From Streptomyces sp. NBC_00510 (GTDB taxonomy: Bacteria > Actinomycetota > Actinomycetes > Streptomycetales > Streptomycetaceae), in contig CP107851.1 in NCBI GenBank assembly GCA_036013505.1, forward strand, positions 2,232,001 to 2,296,000: a stretch of 64,000 nt of DNA, read 5' to 3'. This document shows positions 52,241 to 60,860 of the stretch, piece after piece. Every line of letters starts with the position of its first letter. Positions within the stretch are counted from its first letter, which is position 1. The position numbers and the translations under genes are program-made. Below the pieces are notes generated by a model. The model did no database searches. It saw only the letters and a program-made list of their open reading frames with translations, and was not told the DNA's origin.

Positions 52241-54457
52241 GTGAGACGTTCCCTCATCGGGGCAGCCGCAGCTCTCACCTTGGTCGTTCTCGTCGGCACC
52301 GAGTCGGCGGCCCCGGCCGCCGTACCGCACCACGGCTCCTCGGCAACGGGCACCTACTCCACGGGGGCCGGCCACGCGTGGCAGCCTTTGCCGAGCGTCA
52401 GCCCGGGCGCCCCCGCCGACGCAACCGTCGTCGTCGACCCGAGCACCTCCCGTCAGAAGTACTCGGGCATCGGGTTCTCCCTGGACGAGACGAGCGTGTC
52501 CAATCTGTGGAAGCTCACCCCCGCCAAGCGCGAGGAGGCCGTCCGGCTGCTCGTCGACCCGAAGACCGGGGCGGGCCTGAACCGGTTCCGCCTCACCATC
52601 GGCAGCCCCGATCTCATCGAGCACCTGCCCTTCTGGTCGGAGGACGACCTCCCCGCCGGTGTCACCGACGACTTCCGGCTGAAGTACTTCTCCATCCAGC
52701 GCGACATCGACCTGCACATCGTCGACACCATCAAGCTGATCCAGCGCTACAACCCCAAGGCCACGTTCTTCGCGTCCGCGTGGAGCGCCCCGGCGTGGAT
52801 GAAGACCAACAACCGCTTCACGGGCGAGGTCGCGCTCAAGCCCGGAAGCACGACGGACTACTACCAGGTCGGCAAGCTGCGCGACGACTGCATCGACGTC
52901 TTCGCCCGCTACTACGTCAAGTTCGTCCAGGCGTACGCCCGGCAGGGCATCCGCGTCGACGCCCTGACCCTGCTGAACGAGCCCGGCATGGACGTGGTCT
53001 ACCCGGCCATGGACATCAGCGTCGCGCAGCAGCAGAAGCTCGCCCTCGCGATCAAGAAGGCCCTGCACAAAGCCGACCTGAACACGGGACTGTACGTCCA
53101 CGACTTCAACTTCTGGGACTGGCGCGACCCGAACAGCACCGCAACCAAGAACTACTACCGCATCTTCAACGACGCCCCCGACGGGTCCGTGACCGGCAAG
53201 CAGGTCCTGAACGCGACCGACGCCGTCGCCTTCCACCCCTACTGGGGCGACCCGAAGGTCATGCGCGACGCGTTCGAGCAGACCGGCAAGCCGGTCCACA
53301 TGACCGAGACCAGCGACCTGTCCGCGGCCACCATCCTGAACGACTTCCGCCTCGACGCGAGCTCCTACATCCTGTGGGCGCAGGCCACCGATCAGGACGG
53401 CGGCACGCTCCATTGGACGCCCGCACGGGACAACAAGATCGACTGGGACGAGGTCGCCGCGACCACCAAGTGGCCCGACCGCCTGGTCAAGGTGAACACC
53501 ACGACCAAGGACTTCACCGTCCGCGACGAGCTCTACACCATGGGGCAGTTCGCCAAATACCTCACGCCCGGCGACGTCCGGCTGGAGTCGAGCACCACGA
53601 CGGACGGCGTGAGCAACGTCGTCTACCGGCACGGCGCCGACAGGTTCGTCGCGGTCCTCGGCAACAGCAACAGCACCGACACCACGGTGCGGGTCGTCCT
53701 CGCCAACAAGTCGTTCGTGGTGAAGGTCCCGGCGAACTCCTACGCCACCTACCGCTGGCAGCAGCGCATCCCCCGGCCCCCGCACAACAGGGCGCCCGTG
53801 CTGGCTCCCGTGCCCGATGTCGTGGCCGACCAGTACAGCACGGTGCAGGTCCCGCTCAAGGCAACCGACCGCGACGGCGACCGGCTCGCCTTCTACGCGA
53901 CCGACCTCCCGGACGGCGTCACCGTCAACCCCACCACGGGAACGGTAACGCTCAAACCGACCACGGCCGGCGAGAACGACGTGACGGTGGTCGTCACCGA
54001 CGGCACGGCGCACGCCCAGGTCACCCTGCACGTGACGGTGCGCCCGCACAGCGCGCCGGTCGGGGTGCGGGTCGAAGCGGAGTCCTACGCCGCCCAGCAC
54101 GGCTGGACGGCCGGCGGGGCCAACTTCATCGAGACCAACCCCGCCGCCAGCGGCGGCGCGAACGTCGGCTGGACCGCCGCCGGCAACTGGCTCGACTACG
54201 CCGTCGACGTCCCGCAGCCCGGCACGTACGACCTGGAACTCCGCGTCGCCACCGGCACCGGCGCCCCCGTCACGGACGCGCTGACCTTCCGCGACGCCGG
54301 CGGCACCACACTGGCCACGGTGACCGTCCCGGACACGGGCGGCTGGGCCTCCTACCAGTCCGTGCACGCCCCGGTCACCCTCGCGGCGGGCGACCAGGTG
54401 GTCAGGCTCTTCTGCGAGACGGGCGGCTTCAACATCGACTACCTCCGGCTGTCGTAG
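52241..54457 (+). CDS. Secreted GH30-family glycosidase with Ig-like and CBM6/35-like domains
   Basis: 738 residues. A signal peptide (RRSLIGAAAALTLVVLVG, cleavage near AAPA) is followed by a GH30 barrel (about 60-510). The acid/base Glu lies in LLNEPGM (~247) and the nucleophile Glu in HMTETSD (~356). The opening GIGFSLDETS is family-typical. An Ig-like domain (APVLAPVPDVVADQY onward) and a C-terminal CBM6/35-like domain (VEAESYAAQHGW, then NIDYLRLS) complete it. It probably cleaves beta-glucosides, xylan or galactan outside the cell; the subfamily is not decided. GAAAGGAAGGA precedes GTG 52241. Confidence 0.9.
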   Translation: MRRSLIGAAAALTLVVLVGTESAAPAAVPHHGSSATGTYSTGAGHAWQPLPSVSPGAPADATVVVDPSTSRQKYSGIGFSLDETSVSNLWKLTPAKREEAVRLLVDPKTGAGLNRFRLTIGSPDLIEHLPFWSEDDLPAGVTDDFRLKYFSIQRDIDLHIVDTIKLIQRYNPKATFFASAWSAPAWMKTNNRFTGEVALKPGSTTDYYQVGKLRDDCIDVFARYYVKFVQAYARQGIRVDALTLLNEPGMDVVYPAMDISVAQQQKLALAIKKALHKADLNTGLYVHDFNFWDWRDPNSTATKNYYRIFNDAPDGSVTGKQVLNATDAVAFHPYWGDPKVMRDAFEQTGKPVHMTETSDLSAATILNDFRLDASSYILWAQATDQDGGTLHWTPARDNKIDWDEVAATTKWPDRLVKVNTTTKDFTVRDELYTMGQFAKYLTPGDVRLESSTTTDGVSNVVYRHGADRFVAVLGNSNSTDTTVRVVLANKSFVVKVPANSYATYRWQQRIPRPPHNRAPVLAPVPDVVADQYSTVQVPLKATDRDGDRLAFYATDLPDGVTVNPTTGTVTLKPTTAGENDVTVVVTDGTAHAQVTLHVTVRPHSAPVGVRVEAESYAAQHGWTAGGANFIETNPAASGGANVGWTAAGNWLDYAVDVPQPGTYDLELRVATGTGAPVTDALTFRDAGGTTLATVTVPDTGGWASYQSVHAPVTLAAGDQVVRLFCETGGFNIDYLRLS

Positions 54458-54464
54458 CGCCCCC

Positions 54465-54515
54465 GGCGGCCCGCCAGCATTCCCCGGCGACCGGCGGAGA
54501 CGACGGCGGGCCGCC
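54465..54515 (+). terminator. Hairpin after the GH30 gene
   Basis: GGCGGCCCGCC (54465-54475) and GGCGGGCCGCC (54505-54515) pair perfectly; the 29-base loop can itself fold. It begins 7 bases after the stop. Confidence 0.65.
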
Positions 54516-54578
54516 ACCGGACATCGCGGCGCCGGCGGGGGCGTGGCTACACCTGGCAGATGAATGCTCCCCGACCCC

Positions 54579-54731
54579 TCAGCCTCCTGCCTGTGGCTTC
54601 ACGTGGGCGGGAGGCTCAGGGGCGTGCTCGGCCCAGCGGTCGAAGTACCGGGACTCCGCTTCCTTGTCTCCCTCGGCCACCTGCCATTCGCGGACTACGG
54701 CGGGAAGCAACCGGCGCGGCCCCGATGACAC
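54579..54731 (-). CDS. Short ORF or gene remnant
   Basis: A 50-residue frame from GTG 54731 reads like a natural C-terminus: VVREWQVAEGDKEAES, then RYFDRWAEHAPEPP, ending QAGG. Its codon use is Streptomyces-like. No SD is evident, and the longer upstream frame is lost. It is probably the 3' end of a decayed gene, less likely a real small protein. Not recognised. Confidence 0.3.
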   Translation of the reverse strand: MSSGPRRLLPAVVREWQVAEGDKEAESRYFDRWAEHAPEPPAHVKPQAGG

Positions 54732-54948
54732 CGCTGGTGGTGTTGCTGTTGCACCGCGCCGGGGGTGGTGGCCTGGCCTTCAGGCGCTGTTTGGCGGCGG
54801 TGCAGCAATCCAGCCTGTCTGGGTCGACCGGGTGGAGAAGAACCTCGACCGGCCGTCGATCCCACCGGTCACTCGCCCGAGTGGCTAGGGTGCGATCGGG
54901 TACCCGGGCGCCAGTCGTCCGCCGGGCCTGCCCGGAATGGAGCGCAAA

Positions 54949-55503
54949 GTGACGTCCTCATCCCTGGTCCGAAACGGGATCCGGATCGCACCCCTCCTGC
55001 TGGCGGCTCTGGGTACCGGTGTCGCCGTCGCCGGATGCTCCCACTCCGGCAATATTGCGGATGCGGGCACCACGACACGGGCCGAGGCGGCCGCACCCGG
55101 CAGCCCGTTGCTCGCCCAGGTCGCCGAGCAGATCTCTCTGCCGGCGCGGACCTGGACGGCGTCGGGTACCCACACGGCCAAGGGATATACGACCGCGGCG
55201 GCCGAGACCACCAGCGTCAAGGGTATGAAGGCCGACTGCGACAACATCAATCTCAACAAGAAGCTGGCCGCCAACTTCCGCGACGACGTGTTCGGTCATG
55301 GCATGAAGGGGTTCTTCTACAAATGCCAGGGGGTTGGCCCGGACACCAACAAGTACTGGTTCACCATCAGCTCTGCGGACCAGGCCCAGATCGGCAAGCT
55401 CTGCGATCCGACCACCAAGTACCCGATCGTCTACGACAAGCAGCACGATACTTACTGGATCGACGAGCCGTTCACGTGCACCAGCCAGGTCGGCCCTTCG
55501 TAG
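54949..55503 (+). CDS. Small lipoprotein of unknown function
   Basis: 184 residues. A lipoprotein signal ends in the lipobox VAGC (about residue 29). The mature part has four further cysteines (KADCDN, FYKCQG, GKLCDP, FTCTSQ), suggesting two disulfides, and a stretch SADQAQIGKLCDPTTKYP before the end. GGAG at 54939-54942 lies 6 bases before GTG 54949; ATG 54937 is the alternative. No family recognised. It may respond to its neighbour genes, but no operon partner is evident. Confidence 0.75.
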   Translation: MTSSSLVRNGIRIAPLLLAALGTGVAVAGCSHSGNIADAGTTTRAEAAAPGSPLLAQVAEQISLPARTWTASGTHTAKGYTTAAAETTSVKGMKADCDNINLNKKLAANFRDDVFGHGMKGFFYKCQGVGPDTNKYWFTISSADQAQIGKLCDPTTKYPIVYDKQHDTYWIDEPFTCTSQVGPS

Positions 55504-55874
55504 GACTTCGATCGCGGCTCGCCGCAGCAAGGGCCGCTACAAGATCACGGACCGGCGGCGCCGTCGAGGAGTACCACCGTGCAGCCGTCGAGCCGCTCCC
55601 AGCCCCGCGCGATCTCCGACTGCGGCACCTCCCCGTCCTCACGCTCGCAACGATTCTCATCACGCGCTCCAGAAGGCAAGGCCCAGGTCGGGAGATGGGT
55701 TCCCGACCTGGGTCTTGTGCCGTCCAGAGCAATACAGCCGTCCGTATCCGTCCGCGGCGTCCTCGTCGTTCCTCGCTGTCAGCCGGTTACGACGCTTGGG
55801 GCTGCTCGGCCTTCCCATTCACCGCGTCTGGCGGCGCGGTGAACGGACCAACCTGCCCTGGCGAGCACTGGCCA
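55504..55874. other. Intergenic stretch between convergent small genes
   Basis: 371 bases with a hairpin (listed) and no convincing coding sequence on either strand. Confidence 0.5.
55682..55712. terminator. 12-bp perfect hairpin
   Basis: CCCAGGTCGGGA (55682-55693) and TCCCGACCTGGG (55701-55712) pair around a 7-base loop and are followed by TCTT. It may end the lipoprotein transcript or the convergent one. Confidence 0.65.
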
Positions 55875-56201
55875 TCAGGCCACGCAACGGGCGAAGACCT
55901 GCACAGTGCCGGAGGTCTTCGCCTCGTTCTGGAACGTGATCTGCCACTGGGTGGCGCTCATCGGACGGTTGTCCGTCACGTCGATGCTGGCGGAGGACAC
56001 CTTCCAGCCACCGCTGACGGCATTGGTGCCCGCAGGGCAGGTGACAGTGACGATCTTGCTTTGGTTGGCTGCAATCGACCCGACCGGACTGTTCACGGTG
56101 TCGGGGGACGCGGCGGTCACTTCCACAGCCAGCGCAGGGGACGCCAGGCTAAGAGCCAGCGCGGGGGCGGCGACCAGGGCGAGGAGCTTGGTGCGGGTCA
56201 T
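55875..56201 (-). CDS. Small secreted protein
   Basis: 108 residues with a clean signal peptide (MTRTKLLALVAAPALALSL, cleavage near ALA-VE). The mature ~83 residues form a beta-rich domain with two cysteines (VTCPAGTNAVSGGW and FARCVA), likely one disulfide. The CPAGTNAVSGGW pattern recurs in Streptomyces secreted proteins of unknown function. AAGGAGG lies about 7 bases before ATG 56201. Confidence 0.78.
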   Translation of the reverse strand: MTRTKLLALVAAPALALSLASPALAVEVTAASPDTVNSPVGSIAANQSKIVTVTCPAGTNAVSGGWKVSSASIDVTDNRPMSATQWQITFQNEAKTSGTVQVFARCVA

Positions 56202-56729
56202 GGTTCGACCTCCTTGAGTGGCTCATGCATTCGCGACGAATCGAACGCACGACCACCAGACTGAGCGGGGCGGAAGGGAACCGCCATTCGATGCCCCCAT
56301 TGGAGTGACGCAATGCGCACCATTGTTTATTGAGCGTGGTCGAGTGGGATTAGCGACCGCCGAAGGCTCCACACATCGGTGCTGGCCGCGAAGCCCGCGG
56401 CTTCGACAACGACCCCAGGATGGGGATCGAAGTGGCCGTCCATGAGAACGCGCAGTTCGACCAACTGGCGACCCTCGCGCCGTACAGCATCCGTGCAGAG
56501 GGATGGAGCCGAGGCGCCGCGGTGTACAGCGCCGGACCTATGAGGCGAAGTACCCCAAGGTCGCCAGGGTGGCCGTTGGCTGTGTTCGCTGCGGTTCGCC
56601 CAGCTCGAAGGAGGAGCATTGGCGGGCGCTAGATCACGCGCGAGACGACGTGTGCGCAGGGGTGCGCTGCCGGCCGGAATGCGGCTGGGAAGAGGGTGGC
56701 GAGATCCCGTGGGTAGTCGGGTCTCACTG
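56202..56729. other. Ambiguous region, probably decayed coding sequence
   Basis: 528 bases with weaker codon bias than the rest of the window. A plus-strand frame from ATG 56503 contains a Cys-rich stretch (GCVRCGSPSSKEEHW, then CRPECGWEEG) like a small zinc ribbon, but it lacks a spaced SD and runs antisense into the next small gene. A minus-strand stretch near 56330-56480 (HFDPHPGVVVEAAGF) also reads like protein. Neither can be called as an intact gene. Confidence 0.35.
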
Positions 56730-56867
56730 TCAGTCGCCCGGGGGGTCACGTCCGGCGCCGAGCCGCTCCCTGATGACGAGGAATTCGCCGTCGTCCAGCC
56801 CAGAACGTCGGGGCAGTTGTTGTAGCCGGTCGACCCGCGCTCGGCGGGCGTCGATCCGATACGGCAC
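56730..56867 (-). CDS. 45-residue ORF with a strong ribosome-binding site
   Basis: GTG 56867 is preceded by AGGAG (56874-56878) at 6 bases. The peptide is basic at the start (YRIDARRARVDRLQQL) and ends with LVIRERLGAGRDPPGD. Codon use is Streptomyces-like. It could be a small cytoplasmic protein or the start of a gene truncated by the surrounding decay. Its start is divergent from the next gene by 32 bases. Family not recognised. Confidence 0.45.
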   Translation of the reverse strand: MPYRIDARRARVDRLQQLPRRSGLDDGEFLVIRERLGAGRDPPGD

Positions 56868-56899
56868 AGGGGACTCCTAGCAGTGACAGGATCGGTGCT

Positions 56900-57193
56900 A
56901 TGGGCACCGAGACGGATTGGGTGTACCGGGTCTTCGAGCCGCACGGCTCGGAGGGATGGCGCCCTTATGGCAGGGATTCCGAGCGGTGGCGGGGCGCGAT
57001 CACCGCCGATGATTCGAGCGAGGGCCCCCGGTACGCCATCGCCCTCGTCGTCGCCGACCTGATGACCGAGTGGGAGGTGCGCGGCCTTTCCCGGGCGAGG
57101 CACGTGCGCGTCCTCCTCTGGCGTGACGAGGAGGGCGACGAGGCGGACGCGGACATCATCGTGGAGGTCCGGCCGGACATCCACGCCGAGTGA
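56900..57193 (+). CDS. Small hypothetical protein
   Basis: 97 residues, cytoplasmic, acidic C-terminus (WRDEEGDEADADIIVEV). There are no cysteines or known motifs. AGGA (56888-56891) is 8 bases before ATG 56900. Codon use is normal for Streptomyces, and the sequence is compact (ITADDSSEGPRYAIALVV), so it is likely a real gene. Function unknown. It borders the decayed mobile-element zone. Confidence 0.6.
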   Translation: MGTETDWVYRVFEPHGSEGWRPYGRDSERWRGAITADDSSEGPRYAIALVVADLMTEWEVRGLSRARHVRVLLWRDEEGDEADADIIVEVRPDIHAE

Positions 57194-57545
57194 CCGGTGG
57201 GTGTCCGATTCGCCGCGTCTGGCCCGATCAAGGTCCAGGGCGAACCTGCCCCCGCGGCTGTCGGTGGGGCGGTTGTGGACGGGCCCGAAGCCGGGTGCGG
57301 TGAAGGTCGCGAAGACCCGCGGGTGCGCGGCCACGTTTCGCGAACCGTAGAACAAGTCTTCGGCCCCACGCAAATGTTGTGCGTATGAAATCGGTTTCGA
57401 CAGGCCGCCGATGCGTCGGCGACGTCGTCGGCGCGCGGGGTTTCGCGGTTGGTCTCGCGCTCGCCTAGCAGTGGCGAGCATCGTGTCCCGTGAGCGGCGG
57501 ACCGCCCGGTGTACCGGACTGGTGTGTTGGTCCGGTTTGGCGAGC
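57194..57545. other. Mobile-element remnant zone
   Basis: 352 bases between the small hypothetical gene and the IS630 pseudogene. They contain the replication-initiator fragment listed separately. The part 57340-57480 is notably AT-richer. No intact gene. Confidence 0.5.
57248..57391 (-). pseudogene. Fragment of a RepSA-like plasmid replication initiator
   Basis: A minus-strand frame contains AEDLFYGSRNVAAHPRVF followed by ATFTAPGFGPVHNRP. This resembles a hallmark segment of replication-initiator proteins of Streptomyces integrative plasmids (pSAM2/SLP1-type). Only ~48 residues survive. It suggests that an integrative element once resided here. Confidence 0.6.
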
Positions 57546-58388
57546 ATGGAGGAGGGCCGGCGACTGCAGCAGATTAGTCGGACTACGAAGGACCCGGTCA
57601 GGCTGCGGCGGGCCATCGTGGTGATGATGTCCGCCCAGGGCCAGTCGGTGAAGGACATCACCTCGTTGATGCAGGTCAGAGAGGATTAGGTGCGCGATGT
57701 CATCCACGCCTTCAACGAGCGGTTCGACGCACTGGACCCAAAATGGAGCGGGGGACGCCCGAGGGCGATCAGTGAACGGATGCGTGAGCGCATCTGTCTG
57801 ATCGCCCGGACGTCCCCCACCGACTGGGGCATCGCCGCCTTCTCCACATGGAGCCTGGCCAAACTGTCCGAACACCTGGTCCAGCGGAAGGTCGTGCCCG
57901 CCATCAGCCGGGAGACCCTGCGCCAGATCCTGCGCGAGGGCAAGGTCTCCTAGCAGGCCACCACGACCTGGAAGGCCTCCAGCGACCCCGACTTCATCGC
58001 CAAGATGCACCGGGTCCTGGAGCTGTACGACGCACCTCCCGCGGACGGCCGGGTGATTTGCGTGGACGAGTTCGGCCCGCTCAACCTGGTCCCCCGCAGA
58101 GGCAAGGCCTGGCGGCCACACGGCAAGCCTCGCCGAATGCGGGCCGCCTACCACCGCTACGACGGCGTGATGCACATGATCGCCGCCCTCGACCTGGCCA
58201 CCGGGAAGATCTACTACCGGATCCGCCAGCGCAAACGGTGGCAAGAGTTCCTCGGCCTGCTCAAGGCCCTGCGTGCCCGCTGGCCCGGGGAGAAGCTGCA
58301 CGTCGTGCTGGACAACTTCTCCCCGCACAAGCACCCCAACGTCCGCGCGTGGGCTGCCGCCAACCAGGTCCAGCTGGTCTGCCTGCCC
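57546..58388 (+). pseudogene. IS630-family transposase, two amber stops and lost 3' end
   Basis: One continuous reading frame encodes an IS630-type transposase: an N-terminal helix-turn-helix region (DPVRLRRAIVVMMSAQGQSV), SPTDWGIAAFSTWSLAKL, and the DDE domain with CVDEFGPLNLVPRRGKAW, ALDLATGKIYY and VVLDNFSPHKHPNVRAW. In-frame TAG codons interrupt it at 57687-57689 and 57951-57953; no frameshift is present. The final ~60 residues, including the last catalytic acidic residue, are missing after LVCLP. The same frame continues into the transglycosylase gene. No terminal inverted repeats were found. Confidence 0.85.
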
Positions 58389-58459
58389 CGGTCCGCCTCA
58401 CATCGTCCACACGTCTGGCCCGCCGCCACGCCCTCTGAAGGGGCGCCCGCCCGATCCCC

Positions 58460-58503
58460 AAATTTTTTGCGCGACGGACCTGCCCTCCGGCCGCGTAGAG
58501 CAG
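58460..58503 (+). promoter_or_regulatory. Bipartite promoter-like motif before the transglycosylase gene
   Basis: An A/T tract (AAATTTTTT) is followed by GCGACGGAC (58471-58479), 14 bases, and CGTAGAGCAG (58494-58503), 33 bases before the start codon. The same two boxes with the same spacer precede the Mce operon. It is probably an alternative-sigma-factor promoter. Confidence 0.65.
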
Positions 58504-58535
58504 ACGACGGATTCATGCACGGAGGGGACTGCACG

Positions 58536-59558
58536 ATGACAGTGCGTGCGCTCATCGGAACACTGAGGGGTGCCAGGGGTACGGCGATCGCGGCGGCGGC
58601 GATTGCCGTGCTGACCGCGTCACAAGCGCCAAGGGCGGTCACTGCCGAAGCCGCAGAGCCCGCACGGAAGGCGGCACCCGCCGAGCACGGCCTCAGCGTT
58701 TCCGGCGATACCCCGTACCGCACCGAACTTCCACCGCTGCGGACGCGGAAGAAGGGCATGGCACAGGGAGTGACTGGCGGCAATGTGCCTGCGAGTGTGT
58801 TCGCCGCGTACCGGCGTACCGAGGAGGATCTGGCGCGTACCGCGCCGCGCTGCCACCTGCGTTGGCAGTTGTTGGCCGCGATTGGCCAGGTGGAGTCAGG
58901 GCAGGCACGGGGCGGCTGGGTGACTCGGGACGGTACCACCGTGACGCCCATCCTCGGCCCGCGGCTGACCGGCGGCGCCTTCGCTGTCGTGGCGGATACC
59001 GACGGCGGCGCGTATGACGGGGACGCGGTGTACGACCGCGCGGTCGGTCCGATGCAGTTCATCCCGTCCACCTGGGCCCGCTGGGGAGCGGACGGTAACG
59101 GGGACGGACGGACGGATCCGAACAATGTTTACGACGCGGCGCTCGCAGCCGGCCGCTACCTGTGCGCGGGCGACCGGGACCTGTCGAACCCGGCCGACCT
59201 GGACCGGGCGATACTGGGCTACAACCACTCGGACGCCTATCTGCGCGCCGTCAAGGCGTGGTATGTGTACTACCTGACCGGTCACCGCGTGGTGCCGGAC
59301 GCATCCACCGGATCCCGGCCAGTCCGGCCGAAGCCGTCCGGCCCGAAGAGGCAGAAGCTTGCGCCGCCGAAGCCGTCGGACGACCGGAAGCCGAGCACTG
59401 GTCCTTCGCGCATGCCGTCGACGTCGCCCGCCTCACCCTCCCCCAGGCCGTCCCTCGCGGCCGGAGTCCCGAAGGTGTCCGCGACGCCGCTGGTTCCCGT
59501 CCCCGAACTGACCCTCTCGCTGCCCGGGGGCGGGGTGCTGCCTGAGGTTGGCCGCTGA
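58536..59558 (+). CDS. Secreted lytic transglycosylase
   Basis: 340 residues. A signal segment (GTAIAAAAIAVLTASQAP, after LRGAR) precedes a lysozyme-like domain of the SLT/MltB type. The catalytic Glu is in IGQVESGQARGG (about residue 130), with AVGPMQFIPSTWARWG and a calcium-like loop DGNGDGRTDPNNVYDA, and NHSDAYLRAVKAWYVYY ends the domain. It cleaves peptidoglycan. The last ~90 residues are Pro/Lys/Ser-rich and probably cross the wall. GGAGGGG (58521-58527) lies 8 bases before ATG 58536. It shares a promoter motif with the Mce operon, which suggests coordinated envelope remodelling. Confidence 0.9.
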   Translation: MTVRALIGTLRGARGTAIAAAAIAVLTASQAPRAVTAEAAEPARKAAPAEHGLSVSGDTPYRTELPPLRTRKKGMAQGVTGGNVPASVFAAYRRTEEDLARTAPRCHLRWQLLAAIGQVESGQARGGWVTRDGTTVTPILGPRLTGGAFAVVADTDGGAYDGDAVYDRAVGPMQFIPSTWARWGADGNGDGRTDPNNVYDAALAAGRYLCAGDRDLSNPADLDRAILGYNHSDAYLRAVKAWYVYYLTGHRVVPDASTGSRPVRPKPSGPKRQKLAPPKPSDDRKPSTGPSRMPSTSPASPSPRPSLAAGVPKVSATPLVPVPELTLSLPGGGVLPEVGR

Positions 59559-59677
59559 CCACTGGCTAGGGCCGGAACGCGATGGGTGTCCGCCTCTCCA
59601 CAACTGCCACTACTCGGCGGTAATCTCGCCACGTCGGAAGCATGTACCGGCGGGTGAGTGCGAAGGGGCGGGCCCTC

Positions 59678-60751
59678 ATGGCGACGGATATGCCTGCGGA
59701 CACAGCGGCCGCCGACGAGCGCTGGCAGCGCCTGTGGAGCCATCGTGAGCAGTTGCTCAAGGTGGCCCGGCGGCGATCGGTGAGCCGGGAGGACGCCGAG
59801 GACGCCGTTCATGAGGCGATGTTGCGAGCCGCGGAGCGCCCGGACCTCGACGACGAGCGGCTCGGCGCCTGGTTGACGACGGTAACGATGCGGCTGTGCG
59901 TTGACCGGCACCGGCAGGTCAACCGCGAGGCCGAGGTGGGCAGCCGCCCCGCACTCATGACACCGGGCCCGGTACCCGTCGAGGAGGCGGTGTGCGACCG
60001 GGCCGAGGCGAAGTGGCTGGCGGTGCGCAGCGGCGAATTGCCCGCCCGGCAGGCGGAGGCGCTTCGGCTGAGGTCCGAGGACCTGGACGTGAACCAGGTC
60101 GCGGTGCGGATGGGGCTCAGCTACCGGACCGTCGAGTCGCTGTTGGCCCGGGCCCGGCGGACTTTGCGTGCCTCGTTGGCCGGAACGCTCGGGCTGGTGC
60201 TGTTCCTGGTCGGGCGCGGACGGTTGCGCGGGGGCGGCAATGCGCAGGCGGTCGCGTTCACTACGACGGCGGCAACCCTGGTGGTGGCGGGGTTCGTGCT
60301 GCCGTACGCGCTCGACGCGGGCGGAAACGGGACTGGTCCGGCGCCGCGGCCGGCCGTGTCCAGCGACCCGCGGCTCCTGCACGGCGAGGTCACGGGCCGG
60401 GGGCGCACCCCCGCAACACCCACCCCGTCGTCGCCGGCGCACGGGCCATGGGGCCGGACGCCCTCACCCACCGGGGGAACGTTTCTGCCGGTGCCGGTGC
60501 CATCCCTGGCGGACGTGTCCGCGTTTCCGCCCTCGGCGCCGCAGGTCCCTCAGGTGCCCGGGGTTCCGAAGGTGCCGGGGCTGCCGACTGCCGTGACGGG
60601 CCTGCCGACCGTCGTGCCGGGTCTGCCGACGGGGTCGGTCGCCTCGTCACTCCCGTCGCTCCCGTCGCTTCCCCCGACCTCGGTCGTACCTTCGCTGTCT
60701 GTCTCCAGCCCGGGGACGCCTTCGCTCACGTCGTCGCCGAAGCTGCCGTAG
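59678..60751 (+). CDS. ECF sigma factor with C-terminal membrane helix and Pro-rich tail
   Basis: 357 residues. Sigma region 2 (SVSREDAEDAVHEAML, TTVTMRLCVDRHRQ) and region 4 (LPARQAEALRLRSEDL, then VRMGLSYRTVESLLARARR) are clear, about residues 15-170. Unlike standard ECF factors (~180-200 residues), it continues with a membrane helix (TTAATLVVAGFVLPYAL) and a ~130-residue extracytoplasmic tail of Pro/Val/Ser repeats (VPQVPGVPKVPGLPT). The fused tail could act as a built-in anti-sigma or sensor (inference). ATG 59678 with AAGGGG is used; ATG 59642 is upstream in frame. It lies between the two copies of the bipartite promoter motif. Confidence 0.85.
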   Translation: MATDMPADTAAADERWQRLWSHREQLLKVARRRSVSREDAEDAVHEAMLRAAERPDLDDERLGAWLTTVTMRLCVDRHRQVNREAEVGSRPALMTPGPVPVEEAVCDRAEAKWLAVRSGELPARQAEALRLRSEDLDVNQVAVRMGLSYRTVESLLARARRTLRASLAGTLGLVLFLVGRGRLRGGGNAQAVAFTTTAATLVVAGFVLPYALDAGGNGTGPAPRPAVSSDPRLLHGEVTGRGRTPATPTPSSPAHGPWGRTPSPTGGTFLPVPVPSLADVSAFPPSAPQVPQVPGVPKVPGLPTAVTGLPTVVPGLPTGSVASSLPSLPSLPPTSVVPSLSVSSPGTPSLTSSPKLP

Positions 60752-60771
60752 CGCCCCGCACACACGTCCGC

Positions 60772-60823
60772 AAAAAATTATTGGTTCGCCGCGACGGACG
60801 CACCTCTCTTCCCCGTAGAGCAG
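60772..60823 (+). promoter_or_regulatory. Bipartite promoter-like motif before the Mce operon
   Basis: The tract AAAAAATTA is followed by GCGACGGAC (60791-60799), 14 bases and CGTAGAGCAG (60814-60823), 37 bases before ATG 60861. Both boxes are identical to those at 58471-58503, with equal spacing. Confidence 0.65.
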
Positions 60824-60860
60824 TTGTCGGGACTGCTCCACGGGCGAAGGATGGAACCGG

